From Lactococcus hircilactis (GTDB taxonomy: Bacteria > Bacillota > Bacilli > Lactobacillales > Streptococcaceae): a DNA stretch of 64,000 nt. A program made the translations under genes and the position numbers. Shown here one piece after another: positions 20,582-30,034 of this stretch. The notes beneath the pieces are model-generated. The model was given only the letters and a program-made list of their open reading frames with translations. It ran no database searches and was not told where the DNA came from. Positions within the stretch are counted from its first letter, which is position 1. Every line of letters starts with the position of its first letter. Where the stretch lies: positions 62,001 through 126,000 of the forward strand of contig NZ_WITJ01000002.1 in assembly GCF_009601015.1 (NCBI RefSeq), given 5' to 3'.

Positions 20582-22334
20582 GTTTAATACTCAATTCTTC
20601 TAGCTGTTTTTCAGCGACGCTAGATGGCGCTTGTGTCATCGGATCCGTTGCTTTATTATTTTTTGGAAAAGCAATGACTTCACGAATATTATCCTTTTTC
20701 GCAAGTAACATCACAAAACGATCGAGTCCAATTGCTAATCCTCCGTGTGGGGGGAATCCATAATCCAATGCTTCAAGTAAAAATCCAAATTGTTCTTGAG
20801 CTGATTCAAGACTAAAACCAAGTGCTTCAAGCATTGTTTCTTGCAACTCGCGTGTGTTAATTCTCAAAGAACCTCCACCCAATTCATAACCATTAAGGAC
20901 AATATCATATGCGTGTGCGCGAACTTTTTGTAAGTCAGAAGCTTCAAAACTTCCATCAGCACTTAAAAATTCTCGCGTTTCAATAGTCGGTAAAGTAAAC
21001 GGATGATGAGCGGACATATAACGCCCTTCTTCATCAGACCACTCAAACATTGGCCAATCAATCACCCAAAGAAAATTAAATTTCCGATAATCAATCAATC
21101 CCAACTCACGTGCTAAAGTTTGACGCAACGCCCCTAAAGCAGCATTCGCAACCGTTAATCGATCGGCAACAAATAAAACTAAATCATTTTCTTCAAGCGC
21201 TAATTTTTCTGTCAGTGCTGACGAGATTTCTGTCAAGAATTTAGAAACGCCACCTGTCAGCACCCCATTTTCAAATTTCGTCCATGCAAGTCCCTTAGCT
21301 CCATTTTGCTTGGCTTGTTCTGTCAGTTTATCGATGCCTTTACGTGAATATTTTTTTGCAGCATTTTTGACCACTAAAGCTTTAACGACAGGTGCTTCTT
21401 CAAAGACTTTAAACCCTGATTTTTTTGTCAGTACTGACAGATCTTGTAAACACATCTCGTAGCGTGTGTCTGGCTTATCAGACCCATAAAAATTCATCGC
21501 ATCATCATATTTCATTCGTGGAAAAGGTAACGTGACATCGATTCCTTTCACCTCTTTCATGACTTTTGCAATCAATCCTTCAGTTAATGTTTGAATTTCT
21601 TCTTCATCCAAAAACGACGTTTCTAAATCGACTTGTGTAAATTCTGGTTGACGATCCCCACGCAAATCCTCATCTCGAAAACACTTTACAATTTGATAAT
21701 ACCGATCAAGCCCAGCCGTCATCAAAAGTTGTTTCATCAATTGTGGCGATTGAGGAAGTGCATAAAATTCCCCTTTATTCACCCGTGAAGGGACCAAATA
21801 ATCGCGTGCTCCTTCCGGTGTTGATTTGTTCAAAAATGGTGTTTCAACATCAATAAACCCTGCCCCATCCAAGTATTCACGAATTGCATGTGTCGTCGCA
21901 TGACGCATTCGAATATTTTTAAGCATTTCAGGACGACGTAAATCAAGATACCGATACTTCATCCGTGTATCATCAGAAACTTCCACATCATCTTTGATTT
22001 CAAAAGGAGTTGTTTTTGATGTCGATAAAATCGTGATGTCCTGCGCATCAATTTCAATGCTTCCTGTTTTCATTTTCTCATTTTTACTGGCACGTTCAAT
22101 GACTTTTCCAGTCACTTCAACCACAAATTCGTTCCTAATTTTGTCTGCTGCCTGTGCCACGCGCTCACTTGCCTCATCTGGATTAATCACAACTTGGACA
22201 ATTCCTTCACGATCGCGTAAATCAATAAAAACTAATCCTCCAAGATTACGTCGCTTTGCGACCCATCCTTTGAGTGTAACGATTTGTCCAATATATTCTT
22301 GCGTGATATTTCCTGCATAATTTGTTCGTTTCAT
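20562..22334 (-). CDS. aspS: Aspartyl-tRNA synthetase
   Basis: This 590-residue class II synthetase has an OB-fold anticodon domain (about 15-105; [21 protein letters not shown]), a catalytic core with motif 2 ([20 protein letters not shown]), a bacterial GAD insertion (about 290-410) and motif 3 ([14 protein letters not shown]). The length is typical of the bacterial type. It is 60 bases downstream of hisS, and the pair shares the T-box leader. An exact palindrome (21426-21439) encodes LSVLT in the insertion domain, and a near copy at 21210 encodes SALTE. Confidence 0.97.
   Translation of the reverse strand: MKRTNYAGNITQEYIGQIVTLKGWVAKRRNLGGLVFIDLRDREGIVQVVINPDEASERVAQAADKIRNEFVVEVTGKVIERASKNEKMKTGSIEIDAQDITILSTSKTTPFEIKDDVEVSDDTRMKYRYLDLRRPEMLKNIRMRHATTHAIREYLDGAGFIDVETPFLNKSTPEGARDYLVPSRVNKGEFYALPQSPQLMKQLLMTAGLDRYYQIVKCFRDEDLRGDRQPEFTQVDLETSFLDEEEIQTLTEGLIAKVMKEVKGIDVTLPFPRMKYDDAMNFYGSDKPDTRYEMCLQDLSVLTKKSGFKVFEEAPVVKALVVKNAAKKYSRKGIDKLTEQAKQNGAKGLAWTKFENGVLTGGVSKFLTEISSALTEKLALEENDLVLFVADRLTVANAALGALRQTLARELGLIDYRKFNFLWVIDWPMFEWSDEEGRYMSAHHPFTLPTIETREFLSADGSFEASDLQKVRAHAYDIVLNGYELGGGSLRINTRELQETMLEALGFSLESAQEQFGFLLEALDYGFPPHGGLAIGLDRFVMLLAKKDNIREVIAFPKNNKATDPMTQAPSSVAEKQLEELSIKLADENK
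21426..21440. repeat. Iterated palindrome copy (inside aspS)
   Basis: TGTCAGTACTGACAG, read as LSVLT. Confidence 0.95.
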
Positions 22335-22394
22335 TTTTTATCTCTTTTTATTCTTTTCTTCATTTTTAAGCGGCTCGTTTTTTTCTCACTGCTT

Positions 22395-23687
22395 TTAAAA
22401 TTCTTCCTCTACATAAAGGGCTTCAAAAACAGGAGCAAATCCATCGTAAATTGCACTCAACGTTGTCTTCACTTCTTTTCTGGTCTTATTGTGTTTTACT
22501 GTTACATTCCCAGTTGAGACCTCTTCTTCTCCAAGCACAATAATAAGATCCGCGTTCATCTTCTCAGCAGTTTTAAATTGTGCTGGTAATTTACGATTTG
22601 AAAAATCACGTTCCACTTTAAAAGCTTGTTCGCGTAAACGCTCAACCAATCGACTTGCTTCAAGATTAGCTTCTTCTCCCATTACGGCAACATAAACGTC
22701 TAATCCATCCTCTTGCATAAAGTCAATTTCTTGCGCTTGTGCAACCATCAGGAGTCGCTCAATTCCAAGTCCAAAACCAAAAGCGGGCGTTTCAGGACCA
22801 TCAAAATACTCCACTAAGCGATCATACCGTCCCCCACCACAGACTGTCAATTCCTTTTGATCAATCGTTACGACAAATTCAAAAATCGTATCGTTATAAT
22901 AATCAAGTCCACGGACCATATTTTTATCCACGACATAATCTATCTCAAGTTTTTCAAGTAACCGTTTGACTTGAGCAAAATAGTGCTCTGAAGCTTGCGT
23001 GAGATGATCCAAAATTGAGGGTGCATTTTTGACAATCTCAATATCCTCAGGTTCTTTAGAATCCAAGACCCGTAACGGATTTTCGTGCAATCGACGCTGA
23101 CTGTCCTGTGAGAGTTTTGACTCAAACGGTGTTAAATAATCAATCAAAGCCTCACGATATGCTTTTCTACTTTCCAAATCCCCTAAAGTATTCAGATGTA
23201 AGGAAATCCCAGAAACCCCCAATTGGCGGAAATAACTGTCTGCCATCGCAATTACTTCAACATCCACTGCTGGATTTTTAACGCCTAAACACTCCACACC
23301 AAATTGATGAAATTCTCGTAAGCGCCCTGACTGAGGTTGTTCATAGCGAAACATCGCTGCATCATACCAGAGTTTTACAGGCTTTAACACTTCTGGAGCG
23401 TAAAGTTTATTTTCAATATAAGCACGTACCGCAGAAGCCGTTCCTTCTGGACGTAGTGCAATGTGACGTCCCCCTTTATCCATAAAATCGTACATTTCTT
23501 TTGTCACAATATCACTCGTCTCACCCGTTGCTCGACTAAATAATTCATAGGATTCAAACAGTGGTGTACGAATTTCTTTAAAATTGTAATCACTAAAAAC
23601 AGCACGTGCCATTTCTTCAAGATATTGCCATTTTGCTGAATCAATAGGCAAAACATCAGCTGTCCCTTTGGGTTTTTGTAATTTCAT
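22395..23687 (-). CDS. hisS: Histidyl-tRNA synthetase
   Basis: The product is a 430-residue class II synthetase. Motif 2 (AAMFRYEQPQSGRLREFHQFG) and the histidine-A motifs RGLDYYNDTIFEF and GGGRYDRLVEYF are clear, and GFGLGIERLLM is motif 3. The C-terminal anticodon-binding domain starts near residue 330. AAAGGA lies upstream of ATG 23687. It is first gene of the hisS-aspS operon, with the T-box leader directly upstream. Confidence 0.97.
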   Translation of the reverse strand: MKLQKPKGTADVLPIDSAKWQYLEEMARAVFSDYNFKEIRTPLFESYELFSRATGETSDIVTKEMYDFMDKGGRHIALRPEGTASAVRAYIENKLYAPEVLKPVKLWYDAAMFRYEQPQSGRLREFHQFGVECLGVKNPAVDVEVIAMADSYFRQLGVSGISLHLNTLGDLESRKAYREALIDYLTPFESKLSQDSQRRLHENPLRVLDSKEPEDIEIVKNAPSILDHLTQASEHYFAQVKRLLEKLEIDYVVDKNMVRGLDYYNDTIFEFVVTIDQKELTVCGGGRYDRLVEYFDGPETPAFGFGLGIERLLMVAQAQEIDFMQEDGLDVYVAVMGEEANLEASRLVERLREQAFKVERDFSNRKLPAQFKTAEKMNADLIIVLGEEEVSTGNVTVKHNKTRKEVKTTLSAIYDGFAPVFEALYVEEEF

Positions 23688-23744
23688 TAGATTTCCTTTC
23701 TGATCAATAAAACGTAATACTTTCTATAATTAAGGATGGTTTAA

Positions 23745-23900
23745 AAAAGCACCCTAAAGCTAAAAGCCTTAGGGCGCCAATGAACGCTGTACCACCTAAA
23801 TTCGCTCTGTCAACAGAGCCTTTGATTAGCGATAACGGAGCCACCGATTCATGTCACGTTTCATTTTGCGAATTTGCACCATCATCGCTCTCTATACTTT
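23745..23900 (-). ncRNA. T-box leader of hisS-aspS
   Basis: The minus strand shows the T-box-like AGGUGGUACAGCG (23797-23785; one base off the usual UGGNACCGCG). It also shows a strong terminator GGCGCCCTAAGG..CTTTAGGGTGC with a T-run (about 23778-23747), a perfect stem III (GCTCTG-TTGA-CAGAGC, 23820-23805) and a compact stem I closing AGCGAT/ATCGCT. I could not place the specifier codon with confidence, so whether it senses tRNA-His or tRNA-Asp is open. Confidence 0.8.
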
Positions 23901-23942
23901 TATTTTAACGTAAATCTCTGATTAAATCAAGAAAAAATGGAT

Positions 23943-23967
23943 CAAAAAAGTCGTTTTTTCGACTTTT
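23943..23967 (-). terminator. pgsA terminator
   Basis: AAAAGTCG-AAAAAA-CGACTTTTTT on the minus strand, just after the pgsA stop. Confidence 0.75.
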
Positions 23968-23986
23968 TATTTTTTCTTTTTAAGAT

Positions 23987-24535
23987 TTAAAATTCCCATT
24001 TCACTTTCGCATTTTTGAAATAATCATACCCAGAATAGATCGTGAAAATTAGACAAATATACAGTAAAATCGTTCCCAAATAAATCGGATCTCCGATTAA
24101 GAGAAAAATAATTGAAAGCATTTGTGTAAACGTCTTGATTTTTCCTGGCATGGCTGCTGCGAGCACCGTTCCTCCTTGCTCCACTAAGAGCAAACGCAAG
24201 CCTGTCACTGCAAGTTCACGACAAACAATAATGGCAACAACCCAAGCTGGTGCAAGGTTTAAGGTGACAAGCATCACAAAAGCTACCATCGTCAACATCT
24301 TATCTGCTAAAGGATCTGCAAATTTCCCAAAATTTGAAACTACTTTCCACTTTCTTGCCAAGTGACCATCCAACCAATCGGTAAAGGAAGCGACAGCAAA
24401 AATAAGCGCTGCAATTATCCAACTCAGGAATGTTGCACCAATTTTTTCGCCGTGAGGCAAATAAAGAACGATTAAAAAAAGTGGAATCATGAAAATCCGT
24501 GCCATCGTTAATTGATTTGGTAATTTTTTTTTCAT
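23987..24535 (-). CDS. pgsA: CDP-diacylglycerol-glycerol-3-phosphate 3-phosphatidyltransferase
   Basis: The product is a 182-residue integral membrane enzyme making phosphatidylglycerol phosphate. The CDP-alcohol phosphotransferase signature is complete (DWLDGHLARKWKVVSNFGKF followed by ADPLADK), and four or more hydrophobic segments are present. AAAAGG lies upstream of ATG 24535. It follows rodZ by 26 bases, in the usual ymfF-ymfH-rodZ-pgsA order of streptococci and lactococci. Confidence 0.96.
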   Translation of the reverse strand: MKKKLPNQLTMARIFMIPLFLIVLYLPHGEKIGATFLSWIIAALIFAVASFTDWLDGHLARKWKVVSNFGKFADPLADKMLTMVAFVMLVTLNLAPAWVVAIIVCRELAVTGLRLLLVEQGGTVLAAAMPGKIKTFTQMLSIIFLLIGDPIYLGTILLYICLIFTIYSGYDYFKNAKVKWEF

Positions 24536-24561
24536 TTTGAATTTCCTTTTGTTTATTTATT

Positions 24562-25476
24562 TTATTGATGCGTATCCGCTGGCGTACTTTGCCCTGTTGT
24601 CGCTTGAATGGTCAGATTAATCGTGTAGGGTCCCATTTGATTTGTAAACTTTGATAGATCCACTGATTTATCGTTGATGGTCATCGCTAGATTAGAGCGT
24701 CGGCCAAGCGTAATCATTGATGTGGTCGCATCGCTTGCAAGTGTCGCTGTCACTTGCTCATGATCAGGAGTAATCGTAACCCCCGAAGTATCCATATCGG
24801 AATTCCGAACTAAGGTCCAGACATTGGATTGATCGTTTCCTGTAAAAACCACTTTGACTGGTGTTTTAGCATTCGTCAATGTCACATTCATGGTATTATT
24901 TGAGCTGCTGGTAATGGCTAAATCCTCGCTCGGCGCACTACTACTTGGCGCTGTACTCTGACTGGGTACAGCTTGAGTGGAACGATTTGTTTTTTTATGC
25001 GTTGATGAGGTTGAATAAGCATAATTAGATTGTAAAAAGGAAGGCGTCTGTGGTTTATTAAGGAGTACTGCAAGAAAGACAGCGACCATGATTAAAATAG
25101 CGCCTCCTGTAAGGGCAATGATTGGAAGATAATAATGCCAGTCTTTGATGGTCTCTTCTTCTTCAGGCTCCACACGCTCACTTGGTTTTACAAAACGATA
25201 GGTTTCTTGAAAATCAGCCTTATCTTCTACAGTGATTCCTTTTCCTTCTTCGTATGCTTCAATGATTTTATCCGCATTTAAACCTAATTTTTCAGCATAT
25301 TGTTTGAGATAAGCCTTCACATAAAATTCACCTGGAAGTGCTTTGTAATCATCTGTTTCTAAGGCTACGATGTATAATTTTTGTATTTTAGTAAATGTTT
25401 CTGCTTCTGTGAGTCCAAGTCCGAGTTCTGTTCGTCTTTCTTTTAGGACGCGTCCGATTGTTTTTATTGACACCAT
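24562..25476 (-). CDS. rodZ: RodZ-like cytoskeletal/membrane HTH protein
   Basis: The product is 304 residues. It has an N-terminal HTH_25 domain (about 5-75; IGRVLKERRTELGLGLTEAE), an acidic juxtamembrane stretch (EPEEEETIKD), one transmembrane helix (about 112-138), a Ser/Thr-rich linker, and a C-terminal extracellular DUF4115 beta domain (about 195-300). RodZ links MreB-type cell-shape machinery to the membrane. AAAGGGGG precedes ATG 25476. Confidence 0.9.
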   Translation of the reverse strand: MVSIKTIGRVLKERRTELGLGLTEAETFTKIQKLYIVALETDDYKALPGEFYVKAYLKQYAEKLGLNADKIIEAYEEGKGITVEDKADFQETYRFVKPSERVEPEEEETIKDWHYYLPIIALTGGAILIMVAVFLAVLLNKPQTPSFLQSNYAYSTSSTHKKTNRSTQAVPSQSTAPSSSAPSEDLAITSSSNNTMNVTLTNAKTPVKVVFTGNDQSNVWTLVRNSDMDTSGVTITPDHEQVTATLASDATTSMITLGRRSNLAMTINDKSVDLSKFTNQMGPYTINLTIQATTGQSTPADTHQ

Positions 25477-25555
25477 GTCCCCCTTTCACTTTTGTGCTGC
25501 ACATGGATTTTTTATTATTACTGTTCAGATTTTTTTAACGTATCGTTTTTTATTT

Positions 25556-26854
25556 TTAATTCATTTCAGAGGATTGAGAAAGGATGGTATATTCTACGAC
25601 TTTCATCTCTGCAATGAATGAATCAACATGTTTTGAGATGATTTCAAGCGTCAACTCAGAAAGAATTTCTGGAAGATCAAAGAAATTGATCTCATCATAC
25701 CGTTCTGTCGAAAATTGATTTGCGATGTATTCTAATGAGTTGAGTGCGCTAAAATATTCTCCTAACATGTCACGTTTCAATAATTCGAGATGCGCAGCAT
25801 TAAAATCACTATCTATTTTATAACTTTTTATCGCTTCTTGCAAAGTTTCACTCAATTTTTTTGGATTTTTTGTATCTCCAGTGATTGAAAAGAAATGAAA
25901 GCGTTTATCCAGATCAAAACTAAAACCAAACGTATCATCAATCTCGTGTGCATTATATAATGTCTCATAGCGCTTGCTTGTTCTTCCAATAATCAAATCT
26001 AAAAAGAGCGAAAGTGAGAGTTTATAACGCATCAAAGTCCGTGAATCTGTAGCAAGACGATCATCTCCTCTCAATCCTAAAGCGAGTTTTGGCATCGCGA
26101 CATCAAGTGTTTTTGTTGCTCCTGATTTAACTTTCGTTTGCTCAAGCGCCATCCGCTCAATCGGTTCTTTTTTTGTATAATGCTTTTGAGCTTGATTGTT
26201 TCTCACAAAATCATCCATTTTTGAAACATCAAATGGTCCTGTCAAAAATAAGGTCATGTTTGAGGGATGATAAAAAATTTCATAGTTTTGATACAGATCT
26301 TCTGCTGTGATTGCATTGATGGATTCTGGGGTGCCCGCAATGTCTTGTGCAAGGGGGGTATCTGGGTACATGTGACTCAATAATCCTGCAAAAAGTTGCC
26401 AATCGCTATCATCTTGATACATTTGGATTTCTTGTTGGATGATGCCTTGTTCTTTTTCGACATTTTCTTTTGTAAAATAAGGGTCTTGAACAAAATCAAG
26501 TAATAATTCCGTACACTCAAAACTATTTTCACGCGTCGAAAATAAATAGGATGTTCGTGAAAAACTGGTGAAAGCATTCGTTTGAGCACCTAATGCACCA
26601 AATTTGTACATGACATCTCCCTCTTTTTTTTCAAAAAGTTTGTGTTCTAAAAAGTGGGCAATGCCTTCTTGAAAATGACTCATTTTTTTTGATCCTGGTG
26701 CAATAAAGCGTGTATCTAAAGAGCCAAAATTGGTAGTAAATAAGCCATAGGTCCGATTGTAGTCTGCTTTGGGGAGGTAATAAACGGTTAATCCGTTTTC
26801 AAGTGTGGAGTGAAATAATCGCTCTCCTGCTTGGGGATAGTTTTGTTCTTTCAT
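25556..26854 (-). CDS. ymfH: M16-family zinc peptidase YmfH
   Basis: The product is 432 residues with the inverted zinc motif HFLEH (GIAHFLEHKLFEKK, near residue 67) and the downstream Glu region ENVEKEQGIIQQEI. This is the active M16 member of the YmfF/YmfH pair, and its frame ends 79 bases before rodZ begins. The partner encoded just upstream (26872-28143) lacks the motif. The cellular substrate is not established; related M16 proteins process peptides. Confidence 0.9.
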   Translation of the reverse strand: MKEQNYPQAGERLFHSTLENGLTVYYLPKADYNRTYGLFTTNFGSLDTRFIAPGSKKMSHFQEGIAHFLEHKLFEKKEGDVMYKFGALGAQTNAFTSFSRTSYLFSTRENSFECTELLLDFVQDPYFTKENVEKEQGIIQQEIQMYQDDSDWQLFAGLLSHMYPDTPLAQDIAGTPESINAITAEDLYQNYEIFYHPSNMTLFLTGPFDVSKMDDFVRNNQAQKHYTKKEPIERMALEQTKVKSGATKTLDVAMPKLALGLRGDDRLATDSRTLMRYKLSLSLFLDLIIGRTSKRYETLYNAHEIDDTFGFSFDLDKRFHFFSITGDTKNPKKLSETLQEAIKSYKIDSDFNAAHLELLKRDMLGEYFSALNSLEYIANQFSTERYDEINFFDLPEILSELTLEIISKHVDSFIAEMKVVEYTILSQSSEMN

Positions 26855-26871
26855 TTTTTGCTTCTCTTTTT

Positions 26872-28143
26872 TTAGTCTTGGTTGAGCACTAAGGACTGCC
26901 CTTGCATGAAATATAACGTTTGATAGGTCAAACTTTGAGCAACTTCTTGAATACTTTTTTTGCTGACGTGCTGAAGTGCAGTGATAAAATCCTCAAGTTC
27001 CATCTGTCGGCTAGGGATGAGTGCTTTTACAAATTCAAGTTCGATCGTGTTTGATGGAGAATCTTGTCCGATATAGTAACTGTTGCGAAGCATGGTTTTG
27101 GTTTGCTCTAATTCTTGATCTGAAAAATCACCGTTTTTGATGGCGTTAAGTTGCTCAAAAATGAGTGCTTTTGTTCTTTCAAGATTTTGTGCATCAATGC
27201 CTGCAGAGATTTTAAAAAAGTTGGAAAATGAATCAAAGGTCGATGAAATGGAGTATGCTAAACTTTCTTTTTCTCGGACATTAGCAAAAAGTTTGGAGTG
27301 TGAAAAACCACCTAAAAGGCCATTCATCACTTGTAAGCTGAGGTAGTTTTTATCGCCATAAGTGACAGGAAGATGAAATCCGAGTTGCAAGAGCGATTGG
27401 GCAACTTCTTTTTTTTCAATCACTTCAATGGGCTTTTCTCTAATTTCTTGTTGATAAAAGACATCTGGATTGCTTTTTCGATCGGCTAAAGGATAAGTGT
27501 CAAACGCGGCTTTGATTTGCGCTTCATCGATATCTCCTAAAACAAAGCAATCAATGGCGTTGTTTGTGAGCATTTCTTGATAGTAGTGATAGACGGATGC
27601 TGCGGTTTCTTTTTTTAATAAATCCACTGTAGCAATGCTTGGAAGTGCTTGATTTTTGTCTGTGAAAAATAGTTTTGAAAGTTGTTTACTTGCAAAATAA
27701 GAACGATCATCATTCATCGCTTCGAGGTAGTGGATGAGATTGATTTGTTCTCTTTTAAAAACATCAGGATTAAACGCTTCTGAAGTAATATCTGGTTGAA
27801 ATAGCGCTGTTTTGATGAATTGAAGTGCATCTAACACCGTATTTTCGTTGACGTAGTGTGGATTTACGACGCTCATACTGAGGGTTAAGAGGTGTTGATT
27901 GCCTTTTTTGGAAACTCCTGTTGTAAATGACGCACCATACATTTTAGAAAGTTGAAGTGAAAATGCACGTCCTGTAGGATAAACTTGATTCGTTGATTCG
28001 AGCATATTCGAGATTAAAACGCGCTTTGCGAGGTGATCTTGTTGAATTTTTTCTCGAAAACGAATCATGATTTTTACGGTTTTAAATTTTGTTGCTTTGA
28101 TGATGTGAAGGGACACCCCTTTGGCGCATAAATAGCTGGTCAC
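26872..28143 (-). CDS. ymfF: M16-family peptidase-like protein YmfF (inactive type)
   Basis: The product is 423 residues and homologous to YmfH-type M16 proteins, but where HxxEH should occur the sequence is VLISNMLESTNQ, so zinc ligands are missing. The N-terminal GVSLHIIKATKFKT matches the family beginning, favouring the GTG start at 28143 over an internal ATG at 28068. No convincing ribosome site is visible. It is 17 bases upstream of ymfH, and the two probably form a heterodimer as in other M16B pairs. Confidence 0.87.
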   Translation of the reverse strand: MTSYLCAKGVSLHIIKATKFKTVKIMIRFREKIQQDHLAKRVLISNMLESTNQVYPTGRAFSLQLSKMYGASFTTGVSKKGNQHLLTLSMSVVNPHYVNENTVLDALQFIKTALFQPDITSEAFNPDVFKREQINLIHYLEAMNDDRSYFASKQLSKLFFTDKNQALPSIATVDLLKKETAASVYHYYQEMLTNNAIDCFVLGDIDEAQIKAAFDTYPLADRKSNPDVFYQQEIREKPIEVIEKKEVAQSLLQLGFHLPVTYGDKNYLSLQVMNGLLGGFSHSKLFANVREKESLAYSISSTFDSFSNFFKISAGIDAQNLERTKALIFEQLNAIKNGDFSDQELEQTKTMLRNSYYIGQDSPSNTIELEFVKALIPSRQMELEDFITALQHVSKKSIQEVAQSLTYQTLYFMQGQSLVLNQD

Positions 28144-28292
28144 TTTTTTTCACTTTCATAATTTTTTTGAGTTCATTTTTGACAAAATCGTTTGAATATC
28201 CTTTAACGACTGCCATTTTTTTTACTCTTTTGATGGTAAGTACTATTATATCAAATTATCGGAAAAATACATGCACGATTCTATCAAAATTG

Positions 28293-28301
28293 TGTTAAAA
28301 T
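28293..28301 (+). promoter_or_regulatory. yaaA extended -10, predicted leaderless transcript
   Basis: TGT-TAAAAT (-10 at 28296-28301) ends six bases before ATG 28308. No Shine-Dalgarno is present. Confidence 0.65.
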
Positions 28302-28307
28302 TGGATT

Positions 28308-28670
28308 ATGCAAAACTATATTTTATTTGAAGAATACATTACTTTGGGAAAATTGCTCAAAGAATTAGGACTGATTGCTACTGGCGGTCAAGCAAAAGCT
28401 TTTTTAGCAGCGCACGAGGGAGATGTTTTTTATAACCATACTCCTGAAACTCGGCGGGGTAAAAAATGCTGGGAGGGAGATCTCCTTGAAATTCCATCTC
28501 TTGATGTGGCAGTCACATTTTGCCTTGCCTCCAAGGAAGAGATGGCTGAGCACGTGGCACAAAAGGAAGAAAAAATGCGGGTGGCTGCTTTAGTAAAAAA
28601 AATGAACGAAGAAAATAAAGCTTCAAAACCAGCAAAAAAAGTGGCCCCACGATTTCCTGGTCGGCGTTGA
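28308..28670 (+). CDS. yaaA: S4 RNA-binding domain protein YaaA
   Basis: The product is 120 residues. The first 70 form an S4-like domain (EEYITLGKLLKELGLIATGG, AKAFLAAHEGDVFYN, GKKCWEGDLLEI). The tail is longer and more charged than in Bacillus YaaA (MNEENKASKPAKKVAPRF). It is immediately upstream of recF, the conserved Firmicutes arrangement. There is no ribosome-binding site: the -10 box lies six bases before the ATG. Confidence 0.9.
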   Translation: MQNYILFEEYITLGKLLKELGLIATGGQAKAFLAAHEGDVFYNHTPETRRGKKCWEGDLLEIPSLDVAVTFCLASKEEMAEHVAQKEEKMRVAALVKKMNEENKASKPAKKVAPRFPGRR

Positions 28671-28694
28671 GTTTTAGAATTTTGAGGAACGATT

Positions 28695-29771
28695 ATGAAA
28701 TTGAATCAGATTCAACTGACAAATTTTAGAAATTATGAGCAGTTGTCCCTTGATTTTCATCCGCAACTCAATCTTTTTTTGGGGGAAAATGCGCAAGGGA
28801 AGACGAATATTCTTGAGGCGATTTATTTTTTAGCGTTGACACGCTCTCATCGAACGAGTCACGATAAGGAATTAATTCGATGGTCTGAGTCGGAACTGCG
28901 TGTTTCTGGAGTGGTTGAAAAAAATGAGGGACGTGTGCCACTTGAAGTCACTTTAAATTCAAAAGGGCGGATCGCAAAAGCGAATCATTTGAAAGAAAAT
29001 CGTTTGGCAGATTATATTGGTCAGTTAAATTTGATTATGTTTGCGCCTGAAAATTTGGATTTAGTTAAGGGTGCGCCAAGTGTGAGACGACGTTTTATGG
29101 ACATGGAATTGGGGCAAATTCGTCCGGTTTATTTGTATGATAGTGTGCGTTATAATCGTGCTTTAAAGGAGCGTAATGCGTATTTAAAATTTGATGCAAG
29201 TAAGATTGATCCACAACTTTTGGCGGTATTAGATGAGCAGTTAGTGATACATGGGGAAAAATTGATTGCTGAGCGCGCGACCTTTATCGAAAAATTAGGG
29301 ACTTACGCGCAAGCGGTTCATGCGCAATTGACTCATGGTAAAGAAAGATTAACGCTGATTTATGAGAAAAATGTGAAAAATGACTTTCTGTCAGCGCTGA
29401 CAGAGCGGCATGAATTGGATCGTTTTCGACATCAGACCAGTGTCGGCCCGCACAGAGATGATTTAACGTTTGTCATTAATGACAGAAATGTGGCGGACTT
29501 TGGATCGCAAGGACAGCAACGGACGGTTGCATTGTCAGTGAAGTTAGCAGAGATTGATTTGATTTTTGAGGAGACGGGAGAATACCCGATCTTACTTTTA
29601 GATGATGTCATGAGTGAGCTTGATCATACGCGTCAGCTGGATTTGATTCAGACGAGTCTTGGAAAAACGCAGACTTTTATTACGACGACATCGCTTGAAC
29701 ATCTCAAAAATATGCCGCATGATCTTGCACGCTTTACCGTTGAGAGAGGAAAAATTTCTAAAAATGATTGA
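28695..29771 (+). CDS. recF: DNA replication/repair protein RecF
   Basis: The product is a 358-residue SMC-like ATPase that helps load RecA at gaps. The Walker A GENAQGKTN lies near residue 32, the signature-like FGSQGQQRTVALS near 268 and the Walker B LLLDDVMSELD near 300. GAGGAA precedes ATG 28695. A variant palindrome with CG centre, CTGTCAGCGCTGACAG (29388-29403), encodes LSALTE. The stop codon overlaps the next start (ATGATTGA). Confidence 0.96.
   Translation: MKLNQIQLTNFRNYEQLSLDFHPQLNLFLGENAQGKTNILEAIYFLALTRSHRTSHDKELIRWSESELRVSGVVEKNEGRVPLEVTLNSKGRIAKANHLKENRLADYIGQLNLIMFAPENLDLVKGAPSVRRRFMDMELGQIRPVYLYDSVRYNRALKERNAYLKFDASKIDPQLLAVLDEQLVIHGEKLIAERATFIEKLGTYAQAVHAQLTHGKERLTLIYEKNVKNDFLSALTERHELDRFRHQTSVGPHRDDLTFVINDRNVADFGSQGQQRTVALSVKLAEIDLIFEETGEYPILLLDDVMSELDHTRQLDLIQTSLGKTQTFITTTSLEHLKNMPHDLARFTVERGKISKND
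29388..29403. repeat. Iterated palindrome variant (CG centre, inside recF)
   Basis: CTGTCAG-CG-CTGACAG is a fully symmetric variant read as LSALT. Confidence 0.85.
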
Positions 29772-30006
29772 AAATGAAATGCACGCGCAACTTTTGAGCA
29801 CACTTGGCAGTGATGCGACGGAATTTTTAGCGTTAACATCTCAAGGACGCGCAGGGATTATTCCTCAGATCTCGATACTTGTAGCGCATGAACGTAGCAT
29901 TCGTGCGCAACTTCAGACACTTCAACATCAGCTTGATTTTCTACTTTCGAAAAAACAATCCTGCTATGACGAACTACAAAAGCACTCAAAAAATGATGAA
30001 TTTTGA
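29764..30006 (+). CDS. Small helical protein coupled to recF
   Basis: The product is 80 residues with no recognised family. The C-terminal half is a predicted coiled coil (RAQLQTLQHQLDFLLSKK). ATG 29764 overlaps the recF stop as ATGATTGA, indicating translational coupling; an alternative ATG follows at 29779. The stop codon lies inside the stem of the terminator at 29981-30017. The overlap with recF argues that it is real. Confidence 0.6.
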   Translation: MIENEMHAQLLSTLGSDATEFLALTSQGRAGIIPQISILVAHERSIRAQLQTLQHQLDFLLSKKQSCYDELQKHSKNDEF

Positions 30007-30017
30007 GTGCTTTTGTT
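29981..30017. terminator. recF operon terminator overlapping the last codons
   Basis: AAAAGCACTCAAAA / TTTTGAGTGCTTTT is a perfect 14-bp stem with a 9-nt loop. The stop codon of the preceding ORF is inside the 3' arm. Confidence 0.85.
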
Positions 30018-30034
30018 TTGAAAAAATGGGGGAG

